The position numbers were made by a program, and so were the translations under genes. Shown piece by piece: positions 52,628 through 60,566 of a stretch of 64,000 nucleotides of DNA. This DNA is from JAXMHB01 sp046346965. Lineage in GTDB: Bacteria > Pseudomonadota > Gammaproteobacteria > Xanthomonadales > SZUA-5. How positions within the stretch are numbered: the stretch's first letter is position 1; each line of letters opens with the position of its first letter. The stretch spans positions 345,421 through 409,420 of the forward strand of contig JAXMHB010000003.1 in the NCBI GenBank assembly GCA_046346965.1, written 5' to 3'. The notes beneath the pieces are model-generated. The model was not told where the DNA came from. It ran no database searches and saw only the letters and a list, made by a program, of their open reading frames with translations.

Positions 52628-53095
52628 TCAGCCGAACTTCTTGCCCAGCCGCAGCACATTGCGGCCATCGATGTGCTCGTAGCTGAACTCGTCCATCATC
52701 GAGCGCACCAGGTGCAGGCCTAGGCCGCCGACCTCGCGCTCGGCGATGCCGGCGTCGAGGTCCGGGGCCGCCACCTGGGTGGGATCAAACTGCGGACCGG
52801 CGTGGCTGACCACCGCGCGCAGGGCCTGCGCCTCGACGATCAGATCTACCTGCATCGGATCGTTGAGCGACACCTTGCCGTGGGTGATCGCATTGGTGAG
52901 CAGTTCATCGAGCGCCACCTGCATGGCGCGCATCGCCATCTCGGGCACCTCGCCGGCCATCGCCGCGCGCTCCAACGCATCGTTGACCGCGCCGATTTCC
53001 GCCCGTCCGCCCTTGATGCGGAAATGCCAGACCTGCGCCTCCACCTGCGGCGCGGTCGGCGTGCGGCGGAACCAGCGTTTGAGCCATTGCCACAT
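52628..53095 (-). CDS. RsbW-like ATP-binding protein with amphipathic N-terminus
   Basis: Protein of 155 residues with a single HATPase domain of the anti-sigma/serine-kinase type: MQVALDELLTNAITHGKVSL (N-box, about residue 60), later REVGGLGLHLVRSMMDEFSY (G2-like) and NVLRLGKKF. It has no dimerisation or His-acceptor domain. The N-terminus MWQWLKRWFRRTP is short, aromatic and basic, likely a membrane-associating amphipathic helix. No anti-sigma partner, phosphatase or STAS protein is adjacent. It could switch a partner elsewhere. Confidence 0.8.
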   Translation of the reverse strand: MWQWLKRWFRRTPTAPQVEAQVWHFRIKGGRAEIGAVNDALERAAMAGEVPEMAMRAMQVALDELLTNAITHGKVSLNDPMQVDLIVEAQALRAVVSHAGPQFDPTQVAAPDLDAGIAEREVGGLGLHLVRSMMDEFSYEHIDGRNVLRLGKKFG

Positions 53096-53304
53096 GGAGC
53101 GCTCCCGGGTCAGGCGATGCGTGCGCGCAGGGGCCGCCATCGTGGCGGATGCGCCGCATGCTGCGCAAGCGGAACGGCGCAGCCGGCTTACAAGGGCCAG
53201 CACGACCCGGGGCCAGCGCGCTCCCGCGCTCGCCGGCATCGTAATTCTGCCTTCAGGAACGCCGCCCATCGTGGCCCTCAGTCCACTCTCTGGAGGTCCG
53301 CGCC

Positions 53305-54330
53305 ATGATCAAACCTGTCTATCTGGCTCTGTTGACGGCCTTGTGCGCACCGCTGGCCCAGGCGGCCAACTGGGAAGCGCTGCCGACCGAAGCGCCGGCG
53401 CCGGCGGACAATCCCACCACGCCGGAGAAGGTCGAGCTCGGCAAGATGCTGTACTTCGATCCGCGCCTGTCCTCGACCGGCACGGTGTCCTGCTTTTCCT
53501 GCCACAACGTCATGGAAGGCGGCGATGACCATCGCCCGACCTCGATCGGCGTGCATGGTCATGTCGGCGGACGCAATGCGCCGACGGTGTGGAATGCGGC
53601 CTTCCTGTCCACCCAGTTCTGGGACGGCCGCGCCGCCAGTCTGGAGGATCAGGCCAAGGGGCCGCCGGCCAATCCGATCGAGATGGGCATGGCCAACCTC
53701 GATGCGGTGATCGACCGCATCCGCAAGATTCCGGGCTACGCGCCCTACTTCCAGCGCGCCTTTGGCGGCGACGATGCGGTGACGCTGGATCACGCGGCGC
53801 AGGCGATTGCCGCCTACGAGCGCACGCTGATCACGCCGAACAGCGCCTACGACCGCTATGCAAAGGGCGAGGAGAAAGCGCTGACTGAACAGCAGGCGCG
53901 CGGACTGAATACCTTTGCCGAAGTGGGCTGTACCAGCTGCCATCAGGGCGCCACCTTCGCTGGCCCCAAGCTGCCGCCGGGCACCGGCTTCTTCATGAAG
54001 TTCCCGACCTACGCCGACAGTCCCTACGTGGCCAAGTACGATCTGCTGGCGGATCAGGGGCGTGCGAGCGCCACCGGCAAGGCCGAGGATGCGCATCTGT
54101 GGCGGGTGCCGACGCTGCGCAACCTGAGCTACACCGCACCGTACTTCCACAACGGCCTGGTGCACACGATCGACGAAGCCGTCCGCGTGATGGCCTCCAC
54201 CCAGCTCAACAAGACGCTGAGCGATGAGCAGGTGAGCGATATCGTGGCCTTCCTGGGCGCGCTGACCGGGCCCTTCCCGGAACAGACGATGCCGCGTTTG
54301 CCGCCGACGCCGGGCGATCTGATCGACTGA
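53305..54330 (+). CDS. Dihaem cytochrome c peroxidase (CcpA/MauG family)
   Basis: Periplasmic enzyme of 341 residues, family size. Signal peptide (YLALLTALCAPLAQA). First haem site CFSCH (Cys63, Cys66, His67) after LYFDPRLSSTGTVS, then GRNAPTVWNAAF and WDGRAASLEDQAKGP. Second haem site CTSCH (about residue 210) followed by distal Met in FFMKFPTYA-type segment. RVPTLRNLSYTAPYFHNG closes the high-potential haem pocket. It reduces H2O2 to water with electrons from small cytochromes. Start at 53305 has TGGAGG upstream. Confidence 0.93.
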   Translation: MIKPVYLALLTALCAPLAQAANWEALPTEAPAPADNPTTPEKVELGKMLYFDPRLSSTGTVSCFSCHNVMEGGDDHRPTSIGVHGHVGGRNAPTVWNAAFLSTQFWDGRAASLEDQAKGPPANPIEMGMANLDAVIDRIRKIPGYAPYFQRAFGGDDAVTLDHAAQAIAAYERTLITPNSAYDRYAKGEEKALTEQQARGLNTFAEVGCTSCHQGATFAGPKLPPGTGFFMKFPTYADSPYVAKYDLLADQGRASATGKAEDAHLWRVPTLRNLSYTAPYFHNGLVHTIDEAVRVMASTQLNKTLSDEQVSDIVAFLGALTGPFPEQTMPRLPPTPGDLID

Positions 54331-54391
54331 AACGACCAGCCTCTGCGCGAGCGTGCTAGCGTGCCGGCACGCTCGCCGCGGGAGACTGCGC

Positions 54392-56128
54392 ATGATCGAG
54401 GCTGCTGTCCGGCGCTGCGGTGCGCTCGCCGCAGTGCTGGTCTGTTGGGCTGGCTCGCTGCAGGCGGCCGCCTCGGTGCAACTGGCCGACGCCGATTGGC
54501 CTGAGGAGCAGGCGTCGGCGCCGCTGCGGGCGGCGCTGCTCGGCTGGCATCGCGCCTGGGGTGCTCGCGATCTGGCGGCGTGCAAAGCGCTGCTGGCCGC
54601 AGATGTGGTCCGCGCCGTACAGGCGCTGCCGGCCATCGCGCAGGGCCGCGAGGCCGTGCTGGCCGCGCTGCCGCAGGAATGGTCGGCCTACGAACGCCGG
54701 GCCGATGGCACGCTGGCGCTGCGCCAGGTGCTGCGTCAGGTCCACGTGCGCATCGAGGGCGATGCCGCGCTGCTGCATTACCTGGTGGAAACCGAGGGCG
54801 GCACGCTGTGGCGCTTTGACGATCTGAGCGCCCAGGTGGCGCTGTTTCGGCGTACCGAGGCGCGCTGGCAGCTGGTGTTTCAGGCCGATGCCGGCAATCT
54901 GGAGGCTGACCCGGACAGCGGCGCCGCCGGCACGCCCAACTTCAGCTACGACTACGTGCTGCCGGTGCAGGAGTTGCCGCGCGCGCAGGCCTTCTACCGA
55001 CCGTTGCTGGGTGCGCCCGAGGCGGTGGTCGATGGCGTGGCGGTGTACGAACTCGGCGGTTCACGACTCTATTTGGACAGTCGCGCCGCAGCGCCCGCAG
55101 CGCCGCCGCGGCGCGGGCTGCCGAACGGCTGGCCGATCATCCATCCGGCCGACTACGCGACGGCGCTGCGCGCTGCAACGGCGGCCGGCGTCGACCTGCG
55201 CCCGACGGTCCAGGACTTCGGCGGACTGCAGCTGCGCTTTGGCTACGAGCCCGGCGGCAGTGTGGTGGCGCTGGCCGCACCGCCGCCGCCGCTGCCGGGC
55301 CCGGCGCAGCTCCGGCTCGATCCCGAGCAGCGCGGCGCGCGCCAGAACGCAGCGCAGGCGCGGGCCGAAGCTGAGTGGCTGCAGCACTGGCGCACCGCCG
55401 AGATCGATGCATTGCTGAAGCAGCTGGCACCTGATGCGGCCGTGCTGGATGCCAGCGCGACGCGCACGCAGGCCTGGGCGCATGGGCGCGCGAGCCAGCG
55501 GCGCGCGCTCGAAGCCGGCCTGCGCGCCAGCGCCGCCAGCGTGCTGGCGCTCGGTCCCGCCCATGCGGTGCGCGCCGGCCCCTGGCTGGCACAGGTGCGG
55601 CAGCGTGACACGCTGGGCGCACCGCCCTGGCAACGCCGTGCGCATGCGCTGCAGACGCTGGTGGTCGGCGCCGGCGAGCGCATCGAGGTGCTGCTGCTGG
55701 CCGAGCGCAGCGGCCCCACCGCGCTGGCGCTGGCCTTCGACTACGCCGGCATCCCGGCCACTGCGGCCGGCTGGAAGACCGCCGCGCGCGCACTGCGCGC
55801 GCTGACCGGCGCACAGAGCAGCTACACCGACGAGGGCTGGCTGGGCCTGTGGGGCGAGCGCGCGGTGCTCGGCCTGTACGAAGCCGATCCCGCCATCGAC
55901 CATCTGCCGCGCCGGCAGGCGGCGTCGACCTATCTCAGCCTGTGGGTGCGCGACCTCGAAGGCGCGCTCGAGGTGGCGCTTCGGGCCGGCGCCGAGCTGC
56001 CGGTGGTGCCGGCGATCAACACGCGCGCCGGCATCGATCACAACCCCGGCTATCGCCAGGTGTACCTGAGCGACAGCGAGGGCAACGGACTGGTGCTGAC
56101 CGAGTACACCGGCCGACCTTCAATGTGA
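54392..56128 (+). CDS. Exported NTF2-VOC-NTF2-VOC fusion protein
   Basis: Protein of 578 residues with a hydrophobic signal peptide (CGALAAVLVCWAGSLQAAA). The first half has an NTF2/SnoaL-like domain (about 45-165: WHRAWGARDLAACKALLAAD) and a VOC/glyoxalase-like domain (about 175-285: YDYVLPVQELPRAQAFYRPL). The second half repeats both in a diverged form (WRTAEIDALLKQLAPDAAVL and TYLSLWVRDLEGALEVALRA). Metal-binding His/Glu of active VOC enzymes are not clear. The start has GGGAG upstream. It converges on the glycosyltransferase gene and overlaps its end by nine bases. Function unknown. Confidence 0.75.
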   Translation: MIEAAVRRCGALAAVLVCWAGSLQAAASVQLADADWPEEQASAPLRAALLGWHRAWGARDLAACKALLAADVVRAVQALPAIAQGREAVLAALPQEWSAYERRADGTLALRQVLRQVHVRIEGDAALLHYLVETEGGTLWRFDDLSAQVALFRRTEARWQLVFQADAGNLEADPDSGAAGTPNFSYDYVLPVQELPRAQAFYRPLLGAPEAVVDGVAVYELGGSRLYLDSRAAAPAAPPRRGLPNGWPIIHPADYATALRAATAAGVDLRPTVQDFGGLQLRFGYEPGGSVVALAAPPPPLPGPAQLRLDPEQRGARQNAAQARAEAEWLQHWRTAEIDALLKQLAPDAAVLDASATRTQAWAHGRASQRRALEAGLRASAASVLALGPAHAVRAGPWLAQVRQRDTLGAPPWQRRAHALQTLVVGAGERIEVLLLAERSGPTALALAFDYAGIPATAAGWKTAARALRALTGAQSSYTDEGWLGLWGERAVLGLYEADPAIDHLPRRQAASTYLSLWVRDLEGALEVALRAGAELPVVPAINTRAGIDHNPGYRQVYLSDSEGNGLVLTEYTGRPSM

Positions 56129-57052
56129 GATCACCGAGGTCAGCGCAGCCTGCCGCGTTGGCACGCGCTGCGGCTGTGGCAACTCGCGCAGCCGTCCGGC
56201 CTGTGCCCCACGAAGGACCGCCAGCCTTGCCTGCCGGTGCTCGCGATCGGCGCTGCGCAGCAACGACGCGGCCTGTTCGCGCAAACCGGGCCCATGTCGC
56301 GGCGCGCCGAAGAGATCGCCGTAGCGCCAGCGAAAATGCGCCAGATTGCGCGCGATGACCGCCTGGATCTCTGCCTCGCTGTGATAGCGGGCGATGGTCG
56401 CGCGGTGCTCGTGCACGGCCTGCGAGCGCGGGCAGTAGAGCACCCGATAGCCTTCCGCCCAGGCCTGCATGCCCCAATCGGCGTCCTCGAAGTAGAACGG
56501 CGCGTAGGCCTGGCTCAGCCGCAGATAGCGCTGCAGCGGCTCACGCAGAAACAGCGAGGCCCCACCGCCGGCGTAGACATGCAGACGCGGCGTCTCGTCG
56601 GGCGGCAGCAAGTCGTGCAATTCCAGCTGGCCGTCGGCATTCAGCACCGGCAATGTGTAGCCGGTTTCCTCGCGGCGCCGGTGCGGGTCGGCAAAGCGTA
56701 TTTGGCTGGCGATCGCAAACACGCCCGGCGCGCGCAGCGGCAGCAACTGCGACAGCGCATCGCTGTGCAGACGCATATCGCTGTTGAGCAGATACACCCA
56801 GGGATGCGCGGCCGCCTGCAGCAGCAGCTGCACGGCGCCGTGAAAGCCGAGCGCGTGACCGACAAAGGCCCAGTGCACCTGCGGAAACTGCGCCTGCAGC
56901 GCCGCGTAGTCGGAGGCCGGAGCGCCATTGACCAGCACGCGCAGTTCGCTGGGCAGCGCGACCGCCGACAGCGCCGCCTGCGCCGCCGCCAGCGTGCCGG
57001 CCAGCAGATCCGGCCGGCCGCGCTCGGGGATCAGGACCGACAGGCCGCTCAT
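56120..57052 (-). CDS. Family 2 glycosyltransferase
   Basis: Glycosyltransferase of 310 residues with a GT-A fold: LSVLIPERGRPDLLAGTL at the N-terminus, a DxD-type NSDMRLHSDALSQLL (about residue 90), an acceptor loop with YAGGGASLFLREPLQRYL, and catalytic ED in FYFEDADWGMQAWAEGYRV. No membrane segments. It overlaps the preceding radical-SAM gene by four bases (ATGA), so the two are certainly coupled. The donor and acceptor sugars cannot be told; relatives work on O-antigen and protein glycans. Confidence 0.88.
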   Translation of the reverse strand: MSGLSVLIPERGRPDLLAGTLAAAQAALSAVALPSELRVLVNGAPASDYAALQAQFPQVHWAFVGHALGFHGAVQLLLQAAAHPWVYLLNSDMRLHSDALSQLLPLRAPGVFAIASQIRFADPHRRREETGYTLPVLNADGQLELHDLLPPDETPRLHVYAGGGASLFLREPLQRYLRLSQAYAPFYFEDADWGMQAWAEGYRVLYCPRSQAVHEHRATIARYHSEAEIQAVIARNLAHFRWRYGDLFGAPRHGPGLREQAASLLRSADREHRQARLAVLRGAQAGRLRELPQPQRVPTRQAALTSVISH

Positions 57053-58455
57053 CGCAGCTCGGCCGATACCAGCGCGAAGCCAAGCTCGCGCGCATCGCTG
57101 CCCACACCCAGCGCCTGCGGACTGCTCGCCGGCGTGCAGCTGAGTTCCACGGTGACGCGCTCGCGCGCCAGCTCCGGCAGCGGCAGGCGCAGGCGGATGT
57201 CGCCGCTGCGATGCGCCTGGCGATGCACCCGGCGCCCGTCGATATGCACCTCGAACACCGCCGTCGGCGGCGCCTGCGCCAGCACGCCCTCCAGCAGCAG
57301 CTCGCGCGGTCGCGCCGGAGCCGGCAACCAGAAGGCCGCCTGCGCACCCGACCAGCGCACGCCGCTGCCGTCGTCGGCATGCCAGCCGCGCAGCAACTGC
57401 TCGGCCGCCGCCTGGGCGCCCTGCAGGCGCGCCTGCGGCGGGGCCGGGAGATAGGCGGTCTTGTAGACGCAAGTGCGGCAGGCCGCCTCCAGGCCTTCCA
57501 GATGGCGCAGCCGGAAGGCGCGATAGGCCGGGCCGTGCCAGATCGCCCGCAGCGACTCGCGCTTGAGATCGCCCAGCGCCACCTTCTCGGTGACCTCGCA
57601 GACGATCACGCGGCCATCGGCGAGCACATGCACGCTGTCGAAGGGGCTTTGATCGCAGCCGCCGATGCGCGCCCGCGGCGGCAGCGCGGCCGGCCACGGC
57701 TGCGGATGTGCGGCCAGCGGCGGCAGCGCGCTGAGCTCGTGCGAGGACAGCTGGATCTGCACCCCCGGCGCGCGCGAGCGCGCCTCGGCCAGCGTGCGCG
57801 CCAGCGCCTCGCGAAAACTGGGCCGCAGCGTGCCGTTGACGTGCTCGCGCTCGGTGCTCATCGGCAGCGGATCGCGCCCGATCAGCGGATGCACCGCCAG
57901 CACCTCGATGCCGAGCGTGGCCGCGTAGGCCGCCAGCGCGGGCAGTTCGTGCAGATTCTCGTGCATGGCGACGAAGGCCAGATCGAGCACGAAGGGCCGC
58001 GTGTTCTGCGCGCGCCAGTCGAGCACCTGCTGCAGCCGCGCCTGCATGGCCTCGAGCGTGCCGAAGCGATAGATCTCGCCGAAGCGCTGCGGGTCCAGCG
58101 TGTGCAGCGACACCGTCAGCCGCGACAACCCGGCGTCGAGCAGCGCCTGCAGACGCTCCGGCTTCAGCGAGGCCAGTGCGCTGACCAGCTCCACGGTGGC
58201 GCCGGTGCGTGCGGCCAGCGCCACCGCCTCGGCCAGCTGCGGGTAGTGCCCGGACTCGCCGGCGTAGTTGAGGCGGATGATCTGCGGCGCCTCGAGTTCC
58301 GTGATCAGCCGCTGATACAGCCCGAAATCGAGGTGCTCGCCGGCCCCGCGCAGCGCCTTGCGGCTGCAGAACACGCAGTCGAAAGGACAGCGCGAGGTCA
58401 GCTCGATCCACAGCACGCGCGGCAGCGGCCAGGTGCGGAGTTCGATCTCGTGCAT
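57049..58455 (-). CDS. Radical SAM protein with SPASM-like and C-terminal beta domain
   Basis: Enzyme of 468 residues. The first FeS cluster motif is LTSRCPFDCVFCSRK with Cys23, Cys27 and Cys30. The SAM-binding strands are IRLNYAGESGHYPQLAEAV and LTVSLHTLDPQRFGEIY. Around residue 268-340 GGCDQSPFDSVHVLADGRVI, GDLKRESLRAIWHGPAYRAF and CRTCVYK suggest an auxiliary SPASM-like cluster. After residue 365 WHADDGSGVRWSGAQAAFWL starts a beta domain seen on several glycan-related enzymes. Overlap with the following GT2 indicates one two-step pathway. Substrate unknown. Confidence 0.85.
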   Translation of the reverse strand: MHEIELRTWPLPRVLWIELTSRCPFDCVFCSRKALRGAGEHLDFGLYQRLITELEAPQIIRLNYAGESGHYPQLAEAVALAARTGATVELVSALASLKPERLQALLDAGLSRLTVSLHTLDPQRFGEIYRFGTLEAMQARLQQVLDWRAQNTRPFVLDLAFVAMHENLHELPALAAYAATLGIEVLAVHPLIGRDPLPMSTEREHVNGTLRPSFREALARTLAEARSRAPGVQIQLSSHELSALPPLAAHPQPWPAALPPRARIGGCDQSPFDSVHVLADGRVIVCEVTEKVALGDLKRESLRAIWHGPAYRAFRLRHLEGLEAACRTCVYKTAYLPAPPQARLQGAQAAAEQLLRGWHADDGSGVRWSGAQAAFWLPAPARPRELLLEGVLAQAPPTAVFEVHIDGRRVHRQAHRSGDIRLRLPLPELARERVTVELSCTPASSPQALGVGSDARELGFALVSAELR

Positions 58456-58525
58456 GCGGCGCGTCTCGCTGGCGATGACTGCAAAGACCGCCAGAATGCC
58501 GCGAGGTTCCCGGCGCGTCGCTGAC

Positions 58526-59779
58526 TCAGCCCGGGGCGCCGTCTACTCGGGGCGTGGTGAGGATCCAGGCCGAGCGTATCACCCACGGCAGGAAGGCGAG
58601 CAGCCAGCCGAGGCCCGCCAGCGCCAGCCACAGCGGCGCATTCGGCAGGATCTCGGCCGCCAGCCGCAGCAGCACGACGCCCTGCAGCAGCCAGAAGCAC
58701 AGCCAAGGGATGCGGCCCATCTCCAGCGGTCGGCCGGAATGGCCCTGGGTGACGCGCGTGACCATGGCCACCAGCAGACTGCCGAAGAAGCCCACCGTCA
58801 GCGCATGCACCGGCGCGCGACCGTAGAGGTAGTTCCCGCTCCAGGCAAACCAGGCGCTTTGCGCCGCGTACAGCGCGAACGCGATCGGCAGCCAGGCAAA
58901 GCCAAGGTGCAGCACGAACAGCAGGCGCACGCGACGCGCCGCCGGCAGGCCCCAGCGCCACACCAGCATCAGGCCCAGCAGCGCCAGCGGCGCGTCGACC
59001 AGCCACAGCCAGGCGTAGGCATGCGCCAGCTCCAGCAGCAGATGCGCGTACACCAGCGTCAGCATCAGCGCCAGGATCCAGCCGGGCCGCCAGATCACAT
59101 AACGCGGGATCACCGCCTGCGAGAAGAACGGCAGCATGCGATGGCAGACGCTCAGATAGATCGGCAGAAGCAACCCAAAGGTGCCGATCTTGATCGCGCC
59201 GAAGGCCTCGCGCGGATCGGCGCCGTGCAGAAAACGCGCGGCCAGCAGCAGGCCCACCGCGCCCATCGCCAGCGCGCACCAGCAGGCGATGGCGTGGTAG
59301 GTGCGCCCGCCATCGCGCCACAGCAGGCGCAACAGCAGCAGCAACCCGATCGCCCAGCCGAGCATGGTCAGCGCCCAGCCGAGGTGAATCAGCACCGGCA
59401 GCCCGCACAGGCCAGCGTGGAACAGCAGATAGCCGGCGAACAAACAGAGGCCCACCGGCACGTAGTGCCAGCGCGCGTAGGCCGGCTGCCCCATCCAGCG
59501 CGGGAACACCGTCAGCAGGAAGCCGAAGATGAACATCGGCAGCACCTGATACTGCATGCCGAGCGCATGGGCCCAGCCGGGCGGCAGCGTCGGCGGCGGC
59601 TGGATCGGCGTGCCGCGCGCCGCAGCGCTCAGCCATAGCGTCCACCAGCCCATCGCCACCAGCAACGCACTGGCGCCGCCGAGGAACAGCAGGCGGTGCG
59701 GCGCCGCCGCCAGCAGGCGCGCCAACTCGGCCGGATGCGCGGACGCGACCGGCGCCGCGCGATTCACCTCAAGACGCAT
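58526..59779 (-). CDS. nnrS: NnrS family haem-copper membrane protein
   Basis: Membrane protein of 417 residues with about 12 helices. NnrS proteins protect against nitric oxide/nitrosative stress and bind haem and copper. Characteristic parts: FLTVFPRWMGQPAY with conserved Pro-Arg-Trp, SVCHRMLPFFSQAVIPRY, the His-containing GRAPVHALTVGFFGSLLVAM followed by VTRVTQGHSGRPL, and AAEILPNAPLW. The start ATG (59779) overlaps the end of the small Cys-rich gene by 11 bases. An FNR/DNR-like site lies upstream of the pair. Confidence 0.9.
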   Translation of the reverse strand: MRLEVNRAAPVASAHPAELARLLAAAPHRLLFLGGASALLVAMGWWTLWLSAAARGTPIQPPPTLPPGWAHALGMQYQVLPMFIFGFLLTVFPRWMGQPAYARWHYVPVGLCLFAGYLLFHAGLCGLPVLIHLGWALTMLGWAIGLLLLLRLLWRDGGRTYHAIACWCALAMGAVGLLLAARFLHGADPREAFGAIKIGTFGLLLPIYLSVCHRMLPFFSQAVIPRYVIWRPGWILALMLTLVYAHLLLELAHAYAWLWLVDAPLALLGLMLVWRWGLPAARRVRLLFVLHLGFAWLPIAFALYAAQSAWFAWSGNYLYGRAPVHALTVGFFGSLLVAMVTRVTQGHSGRPLEMGRIPWLCFWLLQGVVLLRLAAEILPNAPLWLALAGLGWLLAFLPWVIRSAWILTTPRVDGAPG

Positions 59780-59984
59780 GCGGGGACTCGCGGCAGCAGC
59801 CACCGCAGCAGTCGCCGCGCTCGGACTGCTGCGTGTCGATCTGATGCGCGCGCAGCAGCGCCACCAGCGTCGCCGCCGGCAGCACCGATTCGACCTGCAA
59901 GGCGCCATCGACCCACACCACCGCAGCGCCCGGATCCTGTTGCTGAATCACGCGCCTGGCGCGCTCGGCGATCTCTGTGCTCAT
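59769..59984 (-). CDS. Small protein with C-terminal CC-GG-CC motif, NnrS partner
   Basis: Protein of 71 residues: a charged helix, a beta hairpin (AAVVWVDGALQVESVLP), another helix (ATLVALLRAHQ), then a tail with Cys59, Cys60, Cys63 and Cys64 in GDCCGGCCRE. Good ribosome site (GGAG eight bases before the ATG). It is translationally coupled to nnrS, overlapping its start by 11 bases. The tail resembles a metal or Fe-S binding site that could deliver copper, iron or sense NO. I recognise no family. Confidence 0.72.
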   Translation of the reverse strand: MSTEIAERARRVIQQQDPGAAVVWVDGALQVESVLPAATLVALLRAHQIDTQQSERGDCCGGCCRESPHAS

Positions 59985-60040
59985 CGGTGTGCTCCGCCTG
60001 GGATGGGCGCCATGGTCCGGCGCCGTGCCGCGTCAGCGCC

Positions 60041-60054
60041 TTGACGCAGGTCAG
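60041..60054 (-). promoter_or_regulatory. FNR/DNR/NnrR-like operator upstream of the nnrS unit
   Basis: Read on the minus strand, CTGACCTGCGTCAA has near-perfect TGAC/GTCA half-sites with four bases between, the arrangement of FNR/CRP-family anaerobic and NO regulators. It ends 57 bases upstream of the small gene's ATG, which would put it near -42 if transcription starts about 20 bases before the ATG. NnrS genes are typical targets of such regulators. The -10 box is not clear. Confidence 0.55.
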
Positions 60055-60152
60055 GCCCACGCGCGCAGCTGAAGCTTTGTTCATGCGCCGCCCGGAACTC
60101 GCTTAGCGCGACTGCGCCGACACTGCATCCATCCCCCGAGCGGAGCGTACCG

Positions 60153-60566
60153 ATGCGCGAGCAGGCTGCGATGCCGATGTCCGATCTCAACACCACCCCG
60201 CTGGTCGACGTGATGCTGGTGCTGCTGATCATCTTCATGATCTCGGCGCCTTTGCTGACGCACCGGGTGCCGATCCCGCTGGCGCAGCCATCCAAAGAGG
60301 TGACACCGGCGCCCGATCAGAAATTCCTGATCGGCGTGGAAGCCACTGGCGGCAGCCTGCTGTGGACGCTGGACGGCGAGCCGATCGCCGAGCGCGAGTT
60401 GCACGCGCGTCTGCAGAGCGCCGGCCGGCTGGCGCGCGACCAACAGCCGGCCTTCCGCCTGCAGGCCGGCGAGAGCGTGCGTTTCGACACGGTAGCGACG
60501 CTGCTGGCGGCTGGCCGGCGCGCTGGCGTGGAGCGCATCGGGCTGGCGGAACTGAGCGCCCCGTGA
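60153..60566 (+). CDS. ExbD/TolR-family protein
   Basis: Protein of 137 residues. One membrane helix at about 17-37 contains the conserved proton-conducting Asp in TTPLVDVMLVLLIIFMIS; the periplasmic domain continues HRVPIPLAQPSKEV and ends with VRFDTVATLLAAGRRAGVER followed by IGLAEL. ExbD couples proton flow through ExbB to TonB; however no exbB or tonB gene is next to it, so it either joins a complex encoded elsewhere or acts with another partner. GGAG precedes the start by seven bases. Confidence 0.88.
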   Translation: MREQAAMPMSDLNTTPLVDVMLVLLIIFMISAPLLTHRVPIPLAQPSKEVTPAPDQKFLIGVEATGGSLLWTLDGEPIAERELHARLQSAGRLARDQQPAFRLQAGESVRFDTVATLLAAGRRAGVERIGLAELSAP

